A stretch of 51,874 nt of DNA from Paramarasmius palmivorus (GCA_037176845.1 JAYKXP010000236.1:1-51874); one strand, 5' to 3'. Positions 23,592-34,738 are shown, counted from the stretch's first letter. Translations and numbers: made by a program. Notes: generated by a model from the sequence alone, not told the origin.

Positions 23592-24466
23592 TTTACTGTG
23601 TGTTGAACTATGAGAAAGAAATGGCAAAAACACCACATACCGAAACACACGAAAGATCAGACGTGGAACCCACGAGAACCATCAACAATTACCATACGGC
23701 GAACGACAGCTCCGATTCCTCATCCATTTGTTTGTGGTAGACAAAACAGACACCGACCTTCATTCAGTACACTTCAGCGATGTACAAAAGTATCCTGCGG
23801 CGTACTTTCAGCTGTAACAATGGAGGGCCTCTGAGTAGCCTCAAGCCATCACTATCGCTGCACCAACCTGAATCCTTCAAGAGAATACCACGCTTCAATG
23901 TGAAAAGTTCGCGATGTCATACTTCCCGGTGGTCGAAATGCCGAAACCTATGTAGCATGCGGTTGAATTGCGGTTGGACATCAGGCTTCGATGGCAATCA
24001 GAGGGTGCGTTTCACAATTCCTGTGGTGAACTTTTGCACCTATACTTGGAACGATTGCTAACTCTGTCCTCTTCAACCGAACACAGCAGTCCAAGGGCTT
24101 TGGTTGTGCGGGAACTTGGAGAAAATGAAAAAACATTCCGGATCCCGAGTACCCTTGTAGGGATTTTTACATGTAACATCCCATTGTTACACCGATCTTT
24201 GCGTCGCTGATGAGAACTAGATTTCGAATAACAGCTTTTGGTTTTCTTCGAATCTTGATGTGGAGGCCACACTTCTTTGATACTTCTGCCTTATCTCATA
24301 ACTGATGCGGGTGATCCTCTAGCAGCTTCTGTATTTGTATGATGATATCTTGTATGATAACTCAATAACAACCGTGGATATCTGCCGTTTAGGCCCCCTT
24401 TCCTGAATATTCATACTTATAGGGAGCCAACAAGTTTGATTCGTCGTTCTGTCGCCGCCCCCACCG
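23592..24466. other. Intergenic stretch upstream of the GH76-like gene
   Basis: Only short unsupported frames are present. 23594-23680 resembles the spacers at 27200-27250 and 27540-27620 of the tRNA array. Confidence 0.4.
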
Positions 24467-26824
24467 ATGTCTTCGATGCTATGTTTGGTCCTCGAGCTAT
24501 GGAGTACCTTTGTGGTCTTGGTGAGAACTATAGCCCACAACTAGTGGCTATCTGACGTGGCTGTCGTTTACACAGTTGCTATGTATAGTCATTCCCTTGC
24601 TCGTGGATGATACCGCTGCGCAGGTTGCAATACCGTCAACATGGAGGGTGCGCATTCCAGACTATGTAATGTATCAACGAGGTCTGACGCATTTTTTCAG
24701 AAACCAACAGTCGATATATCTAGACAACAGAGCATTGATATTGCAGCAGCCGCTCTCGACAAAGCATATGATGAGATCGTTCCAGGTATGTGAAAATTCT
24801 ACCACAATATCACATGTTCACAGACCGGTTTATCCCAGATGATAAGAATCCTGACTTCAACATGATATTGGCCGAATTCGACATCGCCACGAATCAGACG
24901 AGATACAGAGACAAGGTGGCTAACTACTTCTTAAGTAAGCCGAATAGCAAGTATGTACCTTGCCTCTCTGTTCAGGCACATAATCATGACCGCTTGACCT
25001 TTCATGTAGGGTCAGTTGCATTGTTAAACATTGTGCCCCGCCGTCACTACTCGAGAATGATACATACCCATTAGACAGCGTATGGCGCGTACGTCCTCCT
25101 GTCCATTCATCTTCTGAGATTCGTGGACTAACTCAATGAAGTCTGGATCCTATATATGGTTATTCAGCTGCTCTAGCATACGTCGCATACAAGGATCCTA
25201 CCTTTCTCAACCTTGCCAAGGATGCTTGGGATTCTAATAACAACTATGTTTTATCGAGTACTGGTGTTCCGCCGGCCTTTCAGAGCACGAGCGACTCCCA
25301 GGTTGAAGATGCATTGGATAATCACAGGAAATGTCCGAACGGTGAGATACGAATTGGTATAATCCTATAGTCGTGAACTCACATACTCTTTGAATACCCC
25401 AGCTGTAGATCTGAGCGGAGGTCTAATGGTGAGCCTATCGTTTTGAATACCGACTGCATGCATTTACGTTTCGATAGTATCATCCTAGAGTTGATATGGT
25501 GACATCTACCAATGCGTAAGGGTCTGTCGTGCAAGCTTTGAATGAAAGGGCTCATTCCAAGTTTGATTCCGCCGCCTTGGCAGTCGATTTTTCAGGTCTG
25601 ATACTTTGCAAGCTGCTCTTTCGTCGCATCCACTGACCTTACTCGCAGGCTTTCGGGTTTACTTGCCCAAATAACTCAGAATGACACATACCTCAACGCT
25701 GCTCAACAATCCGCAAGGTTGTTCCTTTCACAATTATACGACGACGATTCACTATTTTGGTGGCAAGTTACATTGAATATGAGTGATCCATGTGCAACTC
25801 CCATCATCAAAAGAAAAGAATCCTGGAACACAGGTTACACACTCGAAGCTCTTGCCATTCTATCGTCGATCAGGCAGAATGAAACCATCAATGAAAGGCA
25901 CGTCGCGTAATCCACTTTTTTCTCGTTACTGACCAGTCGTGCAGATTGACAGCTAGTTTATCTGCTTCATCGCATTATGATCCATGGTATGATTCCACCG
26001 ATCGAGGGATTTTGGGTATGTCCTCTCTGATTTTCATATCTGAAATCTATGTAACATGCTTCTAGATCAGACGGCGGCCATTGACATCGTGCGAGGCTTT
26101 GCGACCGTGCTTGCTCGTAAAGAATCTTACAGCTCGGATGTTTCCAGTTACGTGGGGGCTTATTTGGCGGTTCAGGTAACTGTGAACCGTTGTCACTTGT
26201 CGCTACACGCTCACGTATCCTCGTCAGTATAATGCAGTGCTTGACGAAGCAACTACTGAAGGAACCAACATATACGGAAACTCGTGGATTGGACCGCCCA
26301 ACTCCACCTACTCAGTCGATAGTCAGCTCGCAGCAGCCAGAGTCCTAATCGCCGGTATTGGCCTCGCGTCACAGCCAACTTCCCTATCACCACCTTCCCC
26401 ATCACCACCTTCCCCAGCAGAGACATCTTCGCCAGAAGTAAAAACCTCTCACGTAGGAGCAATAGTTGGTGGCGTTCTTGGCGGGCTGTTCCTCATCGCG
26501 CTAGTTGTCGTTGGCACACTTTTTATCATTCGCCGCCGCCAGCATACGATGTCCCAATCTACGGAAGCCATACAAGTGTTTTCCGGAAGTGTGGGTAGTC
26601 TATCGGCGGCAAAACCACAGCAATCAGAGAAGCGCCAAGGAAGGGGGCATATAGTGAACCCTATTTATCCTCATACTCACCCCCGATCAGAGGCATCGAC
26701 AGACCTATCGTCCGGTTCGTCACGGAGCGAGTCGTCTACTGTGGACTTGGTTCCGATGCTGAACCAAGGGTTGCAAGGAGAGCGCTGGGACCGAGAGGAA
26801 CCTCCTCCGGGATATTCGAATTAG
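24467..26824 (+). CDS. GH76-like protein with C-terminal membrane anchor
   Basis: It is related to glycoside hydrolase family 76 (alpha-1,6-mannanase type) as found in many Agaricomycetes. It would act at the cell surface, perhaps on mannan-containing wall polymers. I start it at ATG 24467 (MSSMLCLVLELWSTFVVL), which splices at 24520/24576 in phase 0 and gives a signal peptide before AAQVAIPSTW. Next come NMILAEFDIATNQTRYRDK, IYGYSAALAYVAYKDPTFLN, NTGYTLEALAILSSI, ILDQTAAIDIVRGFATV and YNAVLDEATT with NIYGNSWIGPPNS. A Pro/Ser linker follows, then the membrane helix VGAIVGGVLGGLFLIALVVV, RRR and a Ser-rich cytoplasmic tail. The stop is TAG 26822-26824. About eleven introns are short. The join near 25080-25140 needs a GC donor (TG|GCGCGT) to keep frame. 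I cannot confirm the catalytic Asp pair; an Asp triplet in LYDDDSLFWW lies in the centre. It may be catalytically altered. Confidence 0.75.
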
Positions 26825-27150
26825 GTTCGAAACAATCTATTTATATTCTATGATTCTATGGTACTCTGGAATTACATTTGCGTCACAGTGACACACATCC
26901 AATTCACCTTATCGGTGGCTGCCTTCACTGTAATCTGGAGGCGTATCATCCTCCCCAAATCGTCTGGTCGGTTGCATTCTTGTCATCATCAAGTCAACTA
27001 ATTGTGCAGTTGATAATTCTAACATACTCAACAATGAAAATGCAATACTTTCACCATTGTGTCATGTCCAAGAGGCGAGCCAGCTTTTCTAATGATGCTG
27101 AAGACCTTGTTTATGTCTCTTTCAGTAAGTGAACACTTTAACACTCATAG
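26825..27150. repeat. Fragment related to the 34.7-36.4 kb foldback element
   Basis: 27132-27150 (tgaacactttaacactcata) matches the end of the foldback element at 36401-36417 and the complement of 34733-34750. 27010-27120 resembles 35960-36050 (both with 'gaggcgagccagctttt'-like or 'gaggtgagctggctttcc' cores and a shared 'accttg' end). The CCCCCGGTAATAA repeats are missing, so this is a deleted or solo arm. Confidence 0.5.
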
Positions 27151-27200
27151 ACCTTGAGGAGATTACCGTTCGACTATAACATCTTGACTAGCGTTTATGA
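27143..27200 (-). pseudogene. Truncated type-II-like tRNA relic
   Basis: On the minus strand it reads ATGTTATAGTCGAACGGTAA and continues with TCTCCTCAAGGTC. This matches the 5' half of 27456-27537 with one change in the acceptor strand. The 3' half is absent, replaced by the foldback-like sequence. Confidence 0.55.
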
Positions 27201-27330
27201 ACTGAATGATTAATGTGAGAAAGAAAAAGCACAAACACCACAAAAGAACGGAACACACGAAATGGAAACAAACCTCAAAAACTCCAACTGCCGGCGAAAA
27301 CACTACAAAACTCGCAAACAAGATAGTTAC

Positions 27331-27360
27331 GAGGTGCTACCAGGATTCGAACCAAGGCAG
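27331..27360 (-). pseudogene. tRNA-Gln 3' fragment
   Basis: gaggtgctaccaggattcga followed by accaagg matches the 3' end of the tRNA-Gln gene at 27661, including the shared upstream spacer. The 5' half is gone. Confidence 0.6.
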
Positions 27361-27455
27361 TTAGTATCAACTATCAAATCTGAGATCAGCGTATACCCAA
27401 TAGCCCTCGACAGTAGTCGCAGTGTAAAAACATTTCCTGATCTCATCCCATGATG

Positions 27456-27537
27456 GGTGCTACCAGGGCTCGAACCTGGATCCGGGAAAGGTGAAGCCCT
27501 CTTGACTTGGAGGAGATTACCGTTCGACTATAACACC
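27456..27537 (-). tRNA. Type-II-like tRNA, isotype uncertain (Leu/Ser-like)
   Basis: It is 82 nt long, with acceptor GGTGTTA/TAGCACC (one G-T wobble) and T-arm CCAGG-TTCGAGC-CCTGG perfect. A CCTC/GAGG stem encloses eight bases (CAAGTCAA), so the anticodon is not clear and U33 is missing in the simplest fold. A GGG...CCC hairpin could be the long variable arm. It is a better copy than 23510-23591 but may still be a pseudogene. Confidence 0.45.
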
Positions 27538-27660
27538 TTGACGAGGAACACCTGACACAAACACGACATACGGATTGCAAAAGACCAAAACAAACGAAAG
27601 ATCAGACAACTCGAACTGCCGCCGAAAACACTACAAAACTTCCAAACAAGATACTTACGA

Positions 27661-27752
27661 GGTGCTACCAGGATTCGAACCTGGGTTTCGGGAATCCGCA
27701 ATTCAAAGTTGCGTATCAGAATCCCGAGTGATAACCACTACACTATAGCACC
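27661..27752 (-). tRNA. tRNA-Gln(CTG) with intron
   Basis: The acceptor GGTGCTA/TAGCACC, D-arm GTGTAGTGGTTATCAC, anticodon stem CGGGA/TCCCG with TTCTGA (anticodon CTG) and T-arm CCAGG-TTCGAAT-CCTGG all pair. The roughly 21-nt intron can form a small hairpin (CGCAA...TTGCG). It is a functional-looking twin of 7198-7287. Confidence 0.87.
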
Positions 27753-29210
27753 TACACCAAGATATAATCTCTCTCACACCAGGCATCGGATATCTACACC
27801 GAACCGAAGAGGAACGGTCTGGCGGGTTACCACCCCCGCGGACGAAAAAGAGAATAGTAGGTGGTATGTGAGGCTAAGGCGATAGTCTTGTCAAACGAAC
27901 GAACGTGCAGGGCGATCAGATAACGAAAAAGACACGTGTACGAACTATGTACCTTGTTGGATGACGACTCGTTCCACGTTATGCTCCCCCATCCCCCTCT
28001 GCTTGTTCCCCGATACCAAGAAGCCGAGTTATTGAGACCGGGCGGCGTTGGTGGTGAACGTTATCGCAGGCCCTCCAATGTCCTTCGCTGTATAGTCTAC
28101 GTGGGTAGTAGGAGTCGGGGTGTGGGTATACATTTATCAGAACCAGGTGTACCATGGATCCTCTTGTCGTTGAGCCAGTACCTGGAAGTACCGGCGTTGG
28201 CAGACGTGCCCCAGGACGGAAGGGAAACTGTCATTACTCAGCTAGCGCCCGATCTCTCACAGCTGCGCGGCGAATGCAGGTTACCGATGATCGATGAACC
28301 GAGGATGGTGGGGGTGTTGTTCTGATAACCGAGGATGGTTATAGGCCGGAGACTAGTGGGTGTGAGAATTTTTGCGTTCTAGCAAGGCAGCATATCGGGA
28401 GCGGTAGGGTGTCCAAAGGTACGCCAGATTAGGGAGATAGGGTGCATCATCGACTTGACGCTGGAAGGATGAAGATGTAGGGATGTGTGTGCATAGGGAG
28501 GGTATGTGTCTTCTTTGGGCCCGGTTCTCGTTGCTTCCCTCCACCAAATTGAGATACCCAGTAGCCGTGCCCATTGGAGGGAGCGTGAAAGGGAAATGGG
28601 AATGGTAGGATGAACGAGCGGTCGAATGAGAGGCAGCGTCGTGCATCGGTTTGAGTATGAGTGGGTGTAGAGTTCTGTATGAATCATCAGCTGGCCTGAA
28701 CATCAAAGGAGATGCGTTATCGCTCACCTAGGCTCCCATTTCCGACAATAACGACGACATCTGGCTTCTTTCCCGATGGTACTTGGTAATATCCCTATGA
28801 ACGAAAACCGATGATGAAGCTGACCCAGGAGTTTCGAGGCTGGGAGCGTGAAGGTATATCGACCAATAATCGTGCGGTTCTCGTTCTGGGGAGGTCGTCG
28901 TGGATCGCTCGAGGGAAGGCGGGGTATCGAATAGTCAAGGCAGACAGAATCTTGCACTGGACGAAAACGATAACTGAGCAAACAGCGACCACAAAGATAT
29001 CCAAAGCTCACCCTAGCCCATAGCCAGCTCATTCTCGCTGCATTCCAACGGGTTTCCGACAGTAGCTCGATGGTCAACCTCACCGGATATCGTCCAGCCC
29101 GGAGTGGGAAAGTGGATCGACCTGCAATTGGGGGCTAGACGGACGATAGCTAAGAAAATGGAAACCGGAAAGACTATACCCTAGATCAACTAAATTTGAA
29201 GCAGGGCAGA
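27753..29210. repeat. Spacer of the tRNA duplication unit (copy A)
   Basis: Segments match copies elsewhere. 27815-27870 (ccgcggacgaaaa core) matches 41330-41385, and 28395-28470 (gcggtagggtg core, then tcgacttgacgctgg) matches 39740-39800. Long frames occur on both strands, but none is spliced into a recognisable protein. A minus-strand hydrophobic frame at about 28500-28700 may be a relic of the frame better preserved at 39718-39978. Confidence 0.45.
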
Positions 29211-29262
29211 GCGACGATGGACGTTGCGGTTCAAAAATCAACCAACCGCTTGCGTCATCACT
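29211..29262 (+). repeat. Conserved box upstream of tRNA-Lys
   Basis: gcgacgatggacgttgcggt followed by cgcttgcgtcatcac. It lies about 65-115 nt before the tRNA-Lys at 29328, and an inverted counterpart lies at 29563-29602 on the far side. Confidence 0.6.
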
Positions 29263-29327
29263 TGTTCCTGACAAACCACGTGGCAGACACGCCGCCATGG
29301 ATCCTTGACGCTTTGACACTCTCCACA

Positions 29328-29423
29328 GCCCGCCTAGCTCAATCGGATAGAGCGTCAGACTCTTATTCAGGTACTATGGTGCTGTTTATCTGAAGGCTGC
29401 GAGTTCGACCCTCGCGGTGGGCT
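29328..29423 (+). tRNA. tRNA-Lys(CTT) with 22-nt intron
   Basis: Acceptor, D-arm and T-arm are the same as in the gene at 9303. The anticodon stem TCAGA/TCTGA encloses CTCTTA, anticodon CTT, and an intron lies at about 29366-29387. All stems pair. Confidence 0.88.
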
Positions 29424-29562
29424 ACTAATGATGTCCACTATGTTCTTTTGCTCCCTCAATTCCTGAGTCCGGTCGTGCATTGCAGCCCTCTCCAACCATT
29501 CCTTGGACAGCCCTCTACATGCCGTTCGGCGGAGATTGACTGGCGTAAGTCATCTGGTCAAT

Positions 29563-29602
29563 ACACGAGGGAGATGATGCAAACGCGCCTCTTTTGAACC
29601 GC
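29563..29602 (-). repeat. Inverted copy of the tRNA-Lys flanking box
   Basis: On the minus strand it reads gagttgcggttcaaaagagg and then gcgtttgcatcatc, matching 29225-29262. Similar inverted copies lie at about 30045-30095 and 41620-41670. Confidence 0.5.
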
Positions 29603-30811
29603 AACTCTCATGCAACGAGGCAATCTACAGGTGCGTATCACTATTGTTCACTTCAGTTACATCTCAATGTATTGACCATACGCCTTTCAAATCTTCTAGT
29701 TCACGAGCTTCAACCCTTTACACACGATTGGACTAAACCCACTTAGAGATATTTCTATTCCTCCTTGAAGGAGTGCCACTGTTACATCTGAGGCAATGAA
29801 AACAAGTGATATTACTTGCTTACCTCCGCATTCCCCGACTCGAACTAACCACGAATCTCTACAGTCGCAGAACGGATTATCAGGTTTTCTAGTAGCGGCT
29901 TATCCTCACCGTCCCTGCTATCTCAAAACCATTTGTGAGTAATTCTATCCGCGTAGTCAATGACAATGATTTTGTTCCTCGCTACCTAGCATGCGTCACG
30001 GTATATGCTGTTCCCCGCCCATAGATATCATGCGGCCAATACACGAGGGAGGTGACGCACACCGTTGATCTGCTCATCAAGCAACGACGCAATCCGTTCA
30101 AGGTTCCATGGTCCCGACTCGCAACTCAGGATCATGCCTCCGCTAGTCGCTCAGTATAGGTTCTCGTCCCTTGAGAATCGCAGTATGTCTTGGAGATGTG
30201 CAATGCGATGATCAAGCGTCCTCGGTCGATAAGGTTAGCAAGGAATGCAATTCAAGGTGTCGCTTTGAGTATAATGCTCTTACTCAGGTGTGTAACACCT
30301 TTCTTCAATCTTTCATTACACGTTACTTCAATTTTACAGTGCTTACTAGATAGCTCTTCTAATGATCGACTATGGACATTTGACCGTTCCCAACTTATTG
30401 AACTCAAATTGCAGACGACGAGATAAACGAGCCATTGTCGGACTTCTTCGACCCGATATTAATGGGGACGAAACCATTATTTCACCTGACATCTCTGTCG
30501 AATAGAGAGGCATACGATTCCCATCCGTGACGGGCACAATCCGACAGCGCTCGCCTTGCAGCTCCTTTGCCGGGGTCCACAGCTATACAACGAAGCTTCA
30601 AGACGCCAAATGAAAGGATATCCCGGACCTTTAATCCAAAAAACTCTAAAACCTGGATGTACATGCGGCGATTTGTACCTGGCCAACAAAAACGTCACAG
30701 TGGTCGTCGTACTTTCGCAGAAGGGCAATCCTTTCCCAATCACTTGGCTCGGTGATAAAATATTTTTCACGGCTGAATTCTATCGACCAGATAAAAAGGA
30801 GAATCGGACTA
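29603..30811. repeat. Duplicated non-coding block (partners at 37.26-37.6 and 47.2-48.05 kb)
   Basis: 29480-30030 resembles 47210-47690 (for example 'gatattacttgc', 'tatcctcaccgtc'). 30105-30330 resembles 37266-37500 ('agatgtgcaat', 'ggttagcaaggaa', 'aggtgtgtaacacc'). No intact gene is supported. 30690-30811 is the 3' flank of relic D6 and matches the D2 and D5 flanks. Confidence 0.5.
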
Positions 30812-31115
30812 TCATTGTAACGATCGTGACTCGACATCACGTCCAATAACGATCACTTCATGCTGGTCTGATTTATGTTCCGGCGTTCTTGAATTATAAC
30901 CAGCTGCTTGGGTTTGCGGTAGATTTGTTGGACGATCCACTTCCAGCGCCCCGACTGTGGTCGTTTCGGTCCTCAAATCGTTGAAGGCAACACCGAGGCT
31001 AACGCGAACGATGACAATGGATGTTGTGATATCCTACAGAGATCATTCAGTATCCCTTAAATAAAAGTTTAATAAAAGCTCACGGCAAAGTACGACCACG
31101 CTCGGGTAAAAGACG
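30812..31115 (-). pseudogene. Membrane-protein relic D6 (C-terminal part)
   Basis: Only the last part of a D2-like gene remains: a worn RAWSYFA end, an intron, then DITTSIVIVRVSLGVAFNDL and a tail with HEVIVIGRDVESRSLQ, stop at 30812-30814. The upstream two thirds are absent. The 3' flank is shared with D2 (21200-21330) and D5 (36555-36650). Confidence 0.65.
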
Positions 31116-31426
31116 AAAGGCATCTCTACTCTAATGTAAGGCGGCTTGTACGCCGACGAGAGGCTCGATACGCGAGCGGGCGGTAACGCGAGGCCAAAGG
31201 CCGAGAGAGCACGATAACTCTGTAGATTGTGATAGGAGTACATAAAGCAAAGACAACGAATGTTGTACGTACAGCCGAGGAAACCGGCGTTATAGGTACA
31301 ACGCTGTAGGTAAATAAGGACAAGCAGATAACTGATAAAGAATGAGATAAACCAAATTGAGGGGGCGCGTTACATCTAACCAATCACAAGAAAAGCCTGA
31401 CGACTTCGTGACTTTTTGTAACATAT
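31116..31426. other. Short stretch between D6 and D3
   Basis: It holds 'cggtaacgcgaggccaaagg' at about 31170-31200, which recurs in related form at 34488-34520. 31385-31426 is the 3' flank shared with D4 (37905-37943). Confidence 0.5.
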
Positions 31427-32856
31427 TCACACCTGCCCAGATTCGATATCACAACCGATGTCGAGTACCTTAACCCCAATCGAAGTGTGCTCTTTGCTCC
31501 CTTCTGTCTCTTGGGACCCTCTCACTTCCTGATCCTCCTGATCCTGCTGCTGTACTGTTCCAGGTCCTCTGACTGTCATTATTTCGGTCTTCAAATCGTT
31601 GAAAGCAATACCCAAGCTCACACGGACAATGACAAGGGAGGTTGTAACACCCTAATTACCACGTCAAAATAGAGATGGTATAATGGGAAACACAGACTCA
31701 CAGCAATTGAAGGCCAGGACCGGAACAGGATGTACTGGATGTTAAAATTTCGAAGGGACTGTTCGATTCCTGACTCCATAGAACCTCGGTACGAGTCAAT
31801 CTGGAGAGCAGCAATGGTGATCCGAAAGGCGGCATAGATGACGCCCGATTCAAGTCTATAGCAGACATTATGTTATCAAGTCTTATAAAGAATGAAATTG
31901 AAGCTCACGTTGCAGCGATGATGGTTCTATACATATTCTGGGGCGAATCTTTAACGTATTGCGTAACTTGCCGAGCTATTGAGAATATTTTGAAGGCTTA
32001 TACATGACATCAGTGTTATTAAACCACAGGAGAGGAAAGATGACCTCGAAGTAGCGCACCTATGAGGCAGGAGAGGAATAAATTGTTCAGTGCAATTCCT
32101 CCTATTCCGACTGTGTAGGACACATCGGCATTGCCATCTGCTAGCACTACACCTATCGGAGGTATGAGTGAGCGTATGAATGAAAGCGATGAATATCTAC
32201 CATGAAAGCCAATGGAAAACAAGAATGGGAAGATGACAACTCTCCATCTCTTTCCCCAGACTATGTAACATCGCCACAGCTAAAAGCAAATATTAGTAAT
32301 CTCCAACAACTTTCTTTCGTCAAGTTACCAGAATGATGTCGGCTACAAAACTGAAATCTAATAATTAGCTAGGTTACAGCAGACAGGAGTGGCCTGGGCT
32401 ATGAGCTGACCTACAGGTCAAACCAGAAATTAGTGAGGATTTCCATGGAATTTCATATCCACTTTGACAACGTTTATTAAAAAAAGCAGTGGAATCATCG
32501 ACAAGGTAGGACTGACTCATAAAGCGATACCCCCAACCACGAAACATCGTTTGATGTAGTGAATACCAGGTTCACCGATGCTCCAGCAAAGATTATAGCA
32601 TTTGCGAGCAAATTGTATTTTTGCAGTGTCTTTCCACGCTTGAACAAAATGTGAGTGCATATGCCGAATGTCACCATGTAGACACCTTGAAGGATATCAG
32701 ATAGATTTTATACATCCCAGCGAGGCTCGCTCACCATAGAGGCCGGCATTCACCTGAAATATGACAAAAATAGTGAGTAACAGAACAACTCCGGAACCGA
32801 CGGGAGCATACCACAGCGGACACCAAGATTATTGCTGGATAATAAGATTTGATCAT
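31427..32856 (-). CDS. Multi-spanning membrane protein, DUF6533/DUF6534-like (copy D3)
   Basis: It starts at ATG 32856 (MIKSYYPAIILVSAV), splices to VNAGLYG and then VYMVTFGICTHILFKRGK, followed by YNLLANAIIFAGASVNL. Later landmarks are FVADIIL, LWRCYIVWGKRWRVVIF, IGGIALNNLFLSCLIG, FKIFSIARQVTQYV, LESGVIYAAFRITIAAL and GVTTSLVIVRVSLGIAFNDL. The tail ends KVLDIGCDIESGQV, stop at 31427-31429. The frame changes once, near 32530-32545: before it the frame reads NDVSWLGVS, after it SQSYLVDDSTAFFN. A run of five G there could be one base too long. D4 has a comparable single-base break at the corresponding point. Otherwise the exons are open. It is a close paralogue of D4, including promoter and 3' flank. 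Confidence 0.68.
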
Positions 32857-33300
32857 AATTCTGGTGGACGGTAGGATATGCAAGGTGGAACAACTGTCAT
32901 TATATACTAAATATTAATTTCATCAGCACTCGTTCCCGGATTGATCACCAGGCGATGCAGTCAATATTGGATCTGCATTGAACAGATATGAATTCAGGTT
33001 CCTACATCAATACGGGAGACCCGTTGACAACAGTTAAGATGTCCTTTCAGTAGTTGGGAAGGTGGCGGTAAGTGATCGTAATTCGATTGGGTGCTATAAA
33101 TACTTACGATGCATCTGTCTGGGGATTACCGTTATATCTTGAACTAATTGATCAGTGGCATAAGTTTCCGCAGTTCTAGTTATAAATAGCTAGTATCGGA
33201 TGTGAACTCCATACACCAGTGGCAGCCCCGCTTATTCGGACAAGGAAATTCTAGAGGAAATTACAGCGGAAAGGAAGGTGAAAATTGAGCTTAAAGTATC
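32857..33300. other. Upstream region of D3, duplicated upstream of D4
   Basis: 32880-33090 matches 39355-39560 (ttatatactaaatattaat-like AT-rich segment, gatgcagtcaatattgg-like core, 'acgggagacccgtt'). The shared AT-rich segment about 30-50 nt before the genes may be their promoter. No gene is seen in the rest. Confidence 0.5.
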
Positions 33301-33301
33301 A

Positions 33302-33500
33302 CTAATTTATGGCCTTTTCGGGCCCGAAAGATGGTCCTTTGCCTCTCGATATTCACGTGCTTTCAGGGCCGTGAAAAAGCATATTTCCAGCGCTGGAAAA
33401 GACAAAGGCCATGAAAAGCCATATTTCCTACGCTGAGTAAGACAAAGAGCTGGAAATACCATATTTGCAGCAGCGTTAAAGACCATGTGTCTGGGCGTCT
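33302..33500. repeat. 40-bp tandem repeat built of short palindromes
   Basis: Units with the core 'gaaa...catattt' start at 33371, 33411 and 33451, a period of exactly 40 bp. Near-palindromes recur through the block: ttttcgggcccgaaa at about 33312, tttcagggccgtgaaa at about 33361, tttccagcgctggaaa at about 33383 and tttccggagcaggaaa at about 33507. Several out-of-frame ORFs cross the block and are products of the repeat. Confidence 0.75.
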
Positions 33501-34738
33501 GTGTTTTCCGGAGCAGGAAAAATGCTCTTTGACGCTCTGGGAAGCACGTGTAACCATCAACGCAAAACACGTGTGTTTGGACAGAGAAATTCCATATATC
33601 CAGTGCATTAAATACGTGTTTTCCTCTTTCCTTTTCGCATCGATTTCCTTCTCAATTTCCAGGTCCGAATAGTTGGCGCTGCCACTGGTGATAACTACCA
33701 ACAGTGCAGGTATAATACTGCCACTTGCCCGGGAATACTCGCCGGATACTCACCGGGCCATCTGCAAACCTAGCTTTGTCGCTGTTGCCATTTTCAGCAT
33801 GTTTCGATGATATACCAGGCCAGCAATGATTCCATTGAGATCCCCGAAGGTGTACATGTCGAGGGAAGCGAGCGTATGCAAGGCAGACAAGGTCTCTAGT
33901 CAGCTCACGATATGGACATCAGATGTAGCAATCATCGCTGTGGTGTATGGAAATACCCTTCCATATCTGTGCCCTCGAATCAAAGGTGTGATCGGATGAT
34001 CTGATTTTCCAACACTGAATGGACTATGATGAACAGGAAGGTCATCATGTTCCCTAGCTGACGCTTTGATTCTTCGAGGGGCGCATCCAATTCCAACTGA
34101 TTCAAAAACTAAATGTCGACAGCATCATCGATCGTTGCATCGATACACCTGTTATCTTGAACTCGTGAATCAGATATCAGGAATTGTTATTGATCAAAAT
34201 CTCAACAAAGCTGGACATGGTAGCCGTCATTGGTTTCAGCGTCTCCATCAATACCTGTGGAAAGACTATCTAAACACGATGTATGTGCCGTTGAGAACAA
34301 GGTTTCGCACGTACTGCCTGTTATTACCTTTCATTAAAACCAAACCCAAAACCAACTCTCCAACTTTTGCTTGATCCATCTCGAAACAAATGGAAACCAT
34401 TTGCGTACCTCGTCCTATATCGAGCACTCTCACTCACCAAGGCATGAAGATTTGACGTTGCAAGGTCCTATCCAGCATGTAATGGGGCGTTAACGCGAGG
34501 GCGAAAGGCCGAAAGAGTACTTCCAAATCCAATAGCCATCGAAAATGAAACGCAAAAAAACCCCTTCCCATCAAGATTGAGAGGTGCTACGAGGGTTTTG
34601 GAGTCAGGAAAAGCGAATCTGTCAAGATCATGAGGATATAAGCGCCCCGTTGGTTAGAGGTAAGCAATGAGATCATTAGTATGGAGATAGTACGACACAA
34701 TACGCACGAGACAAACTTGGAAACCTTCTGATATGTAT
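33501..34738. repeat. Second copy of the D1 upstream region
   Basis: 33912-34440 and 34690-34735 match the D1-D2 intergenic block (20150-20780 and 20870-20915). The D1 coding region expected to the left is missing. At 34488-34640 there is a tRNA-like relic on the minus strand ('gaggtgctacgagggtt', 'aggaaaagcgaa'), related to the type-II-like tRNA copies. No gene is supported. Confidence 0.5.

Noticed and set aside
28724..29083. 119-codon minus-strand frame
   Set aside because: It lies in the tRNA-unit spacer; the other spacer copies do not keep the frame.
33371..33490. Possible CRISPR-like array
   Set aside because: The period is constant with no unique spacers and the host is eukaryotic; it is a plain tandem repeat.
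33307..33701. Overlapping minus-strand frames rich in Phe and Ser
   Set aside because: They are translations of the 40-bp tandem repeat.
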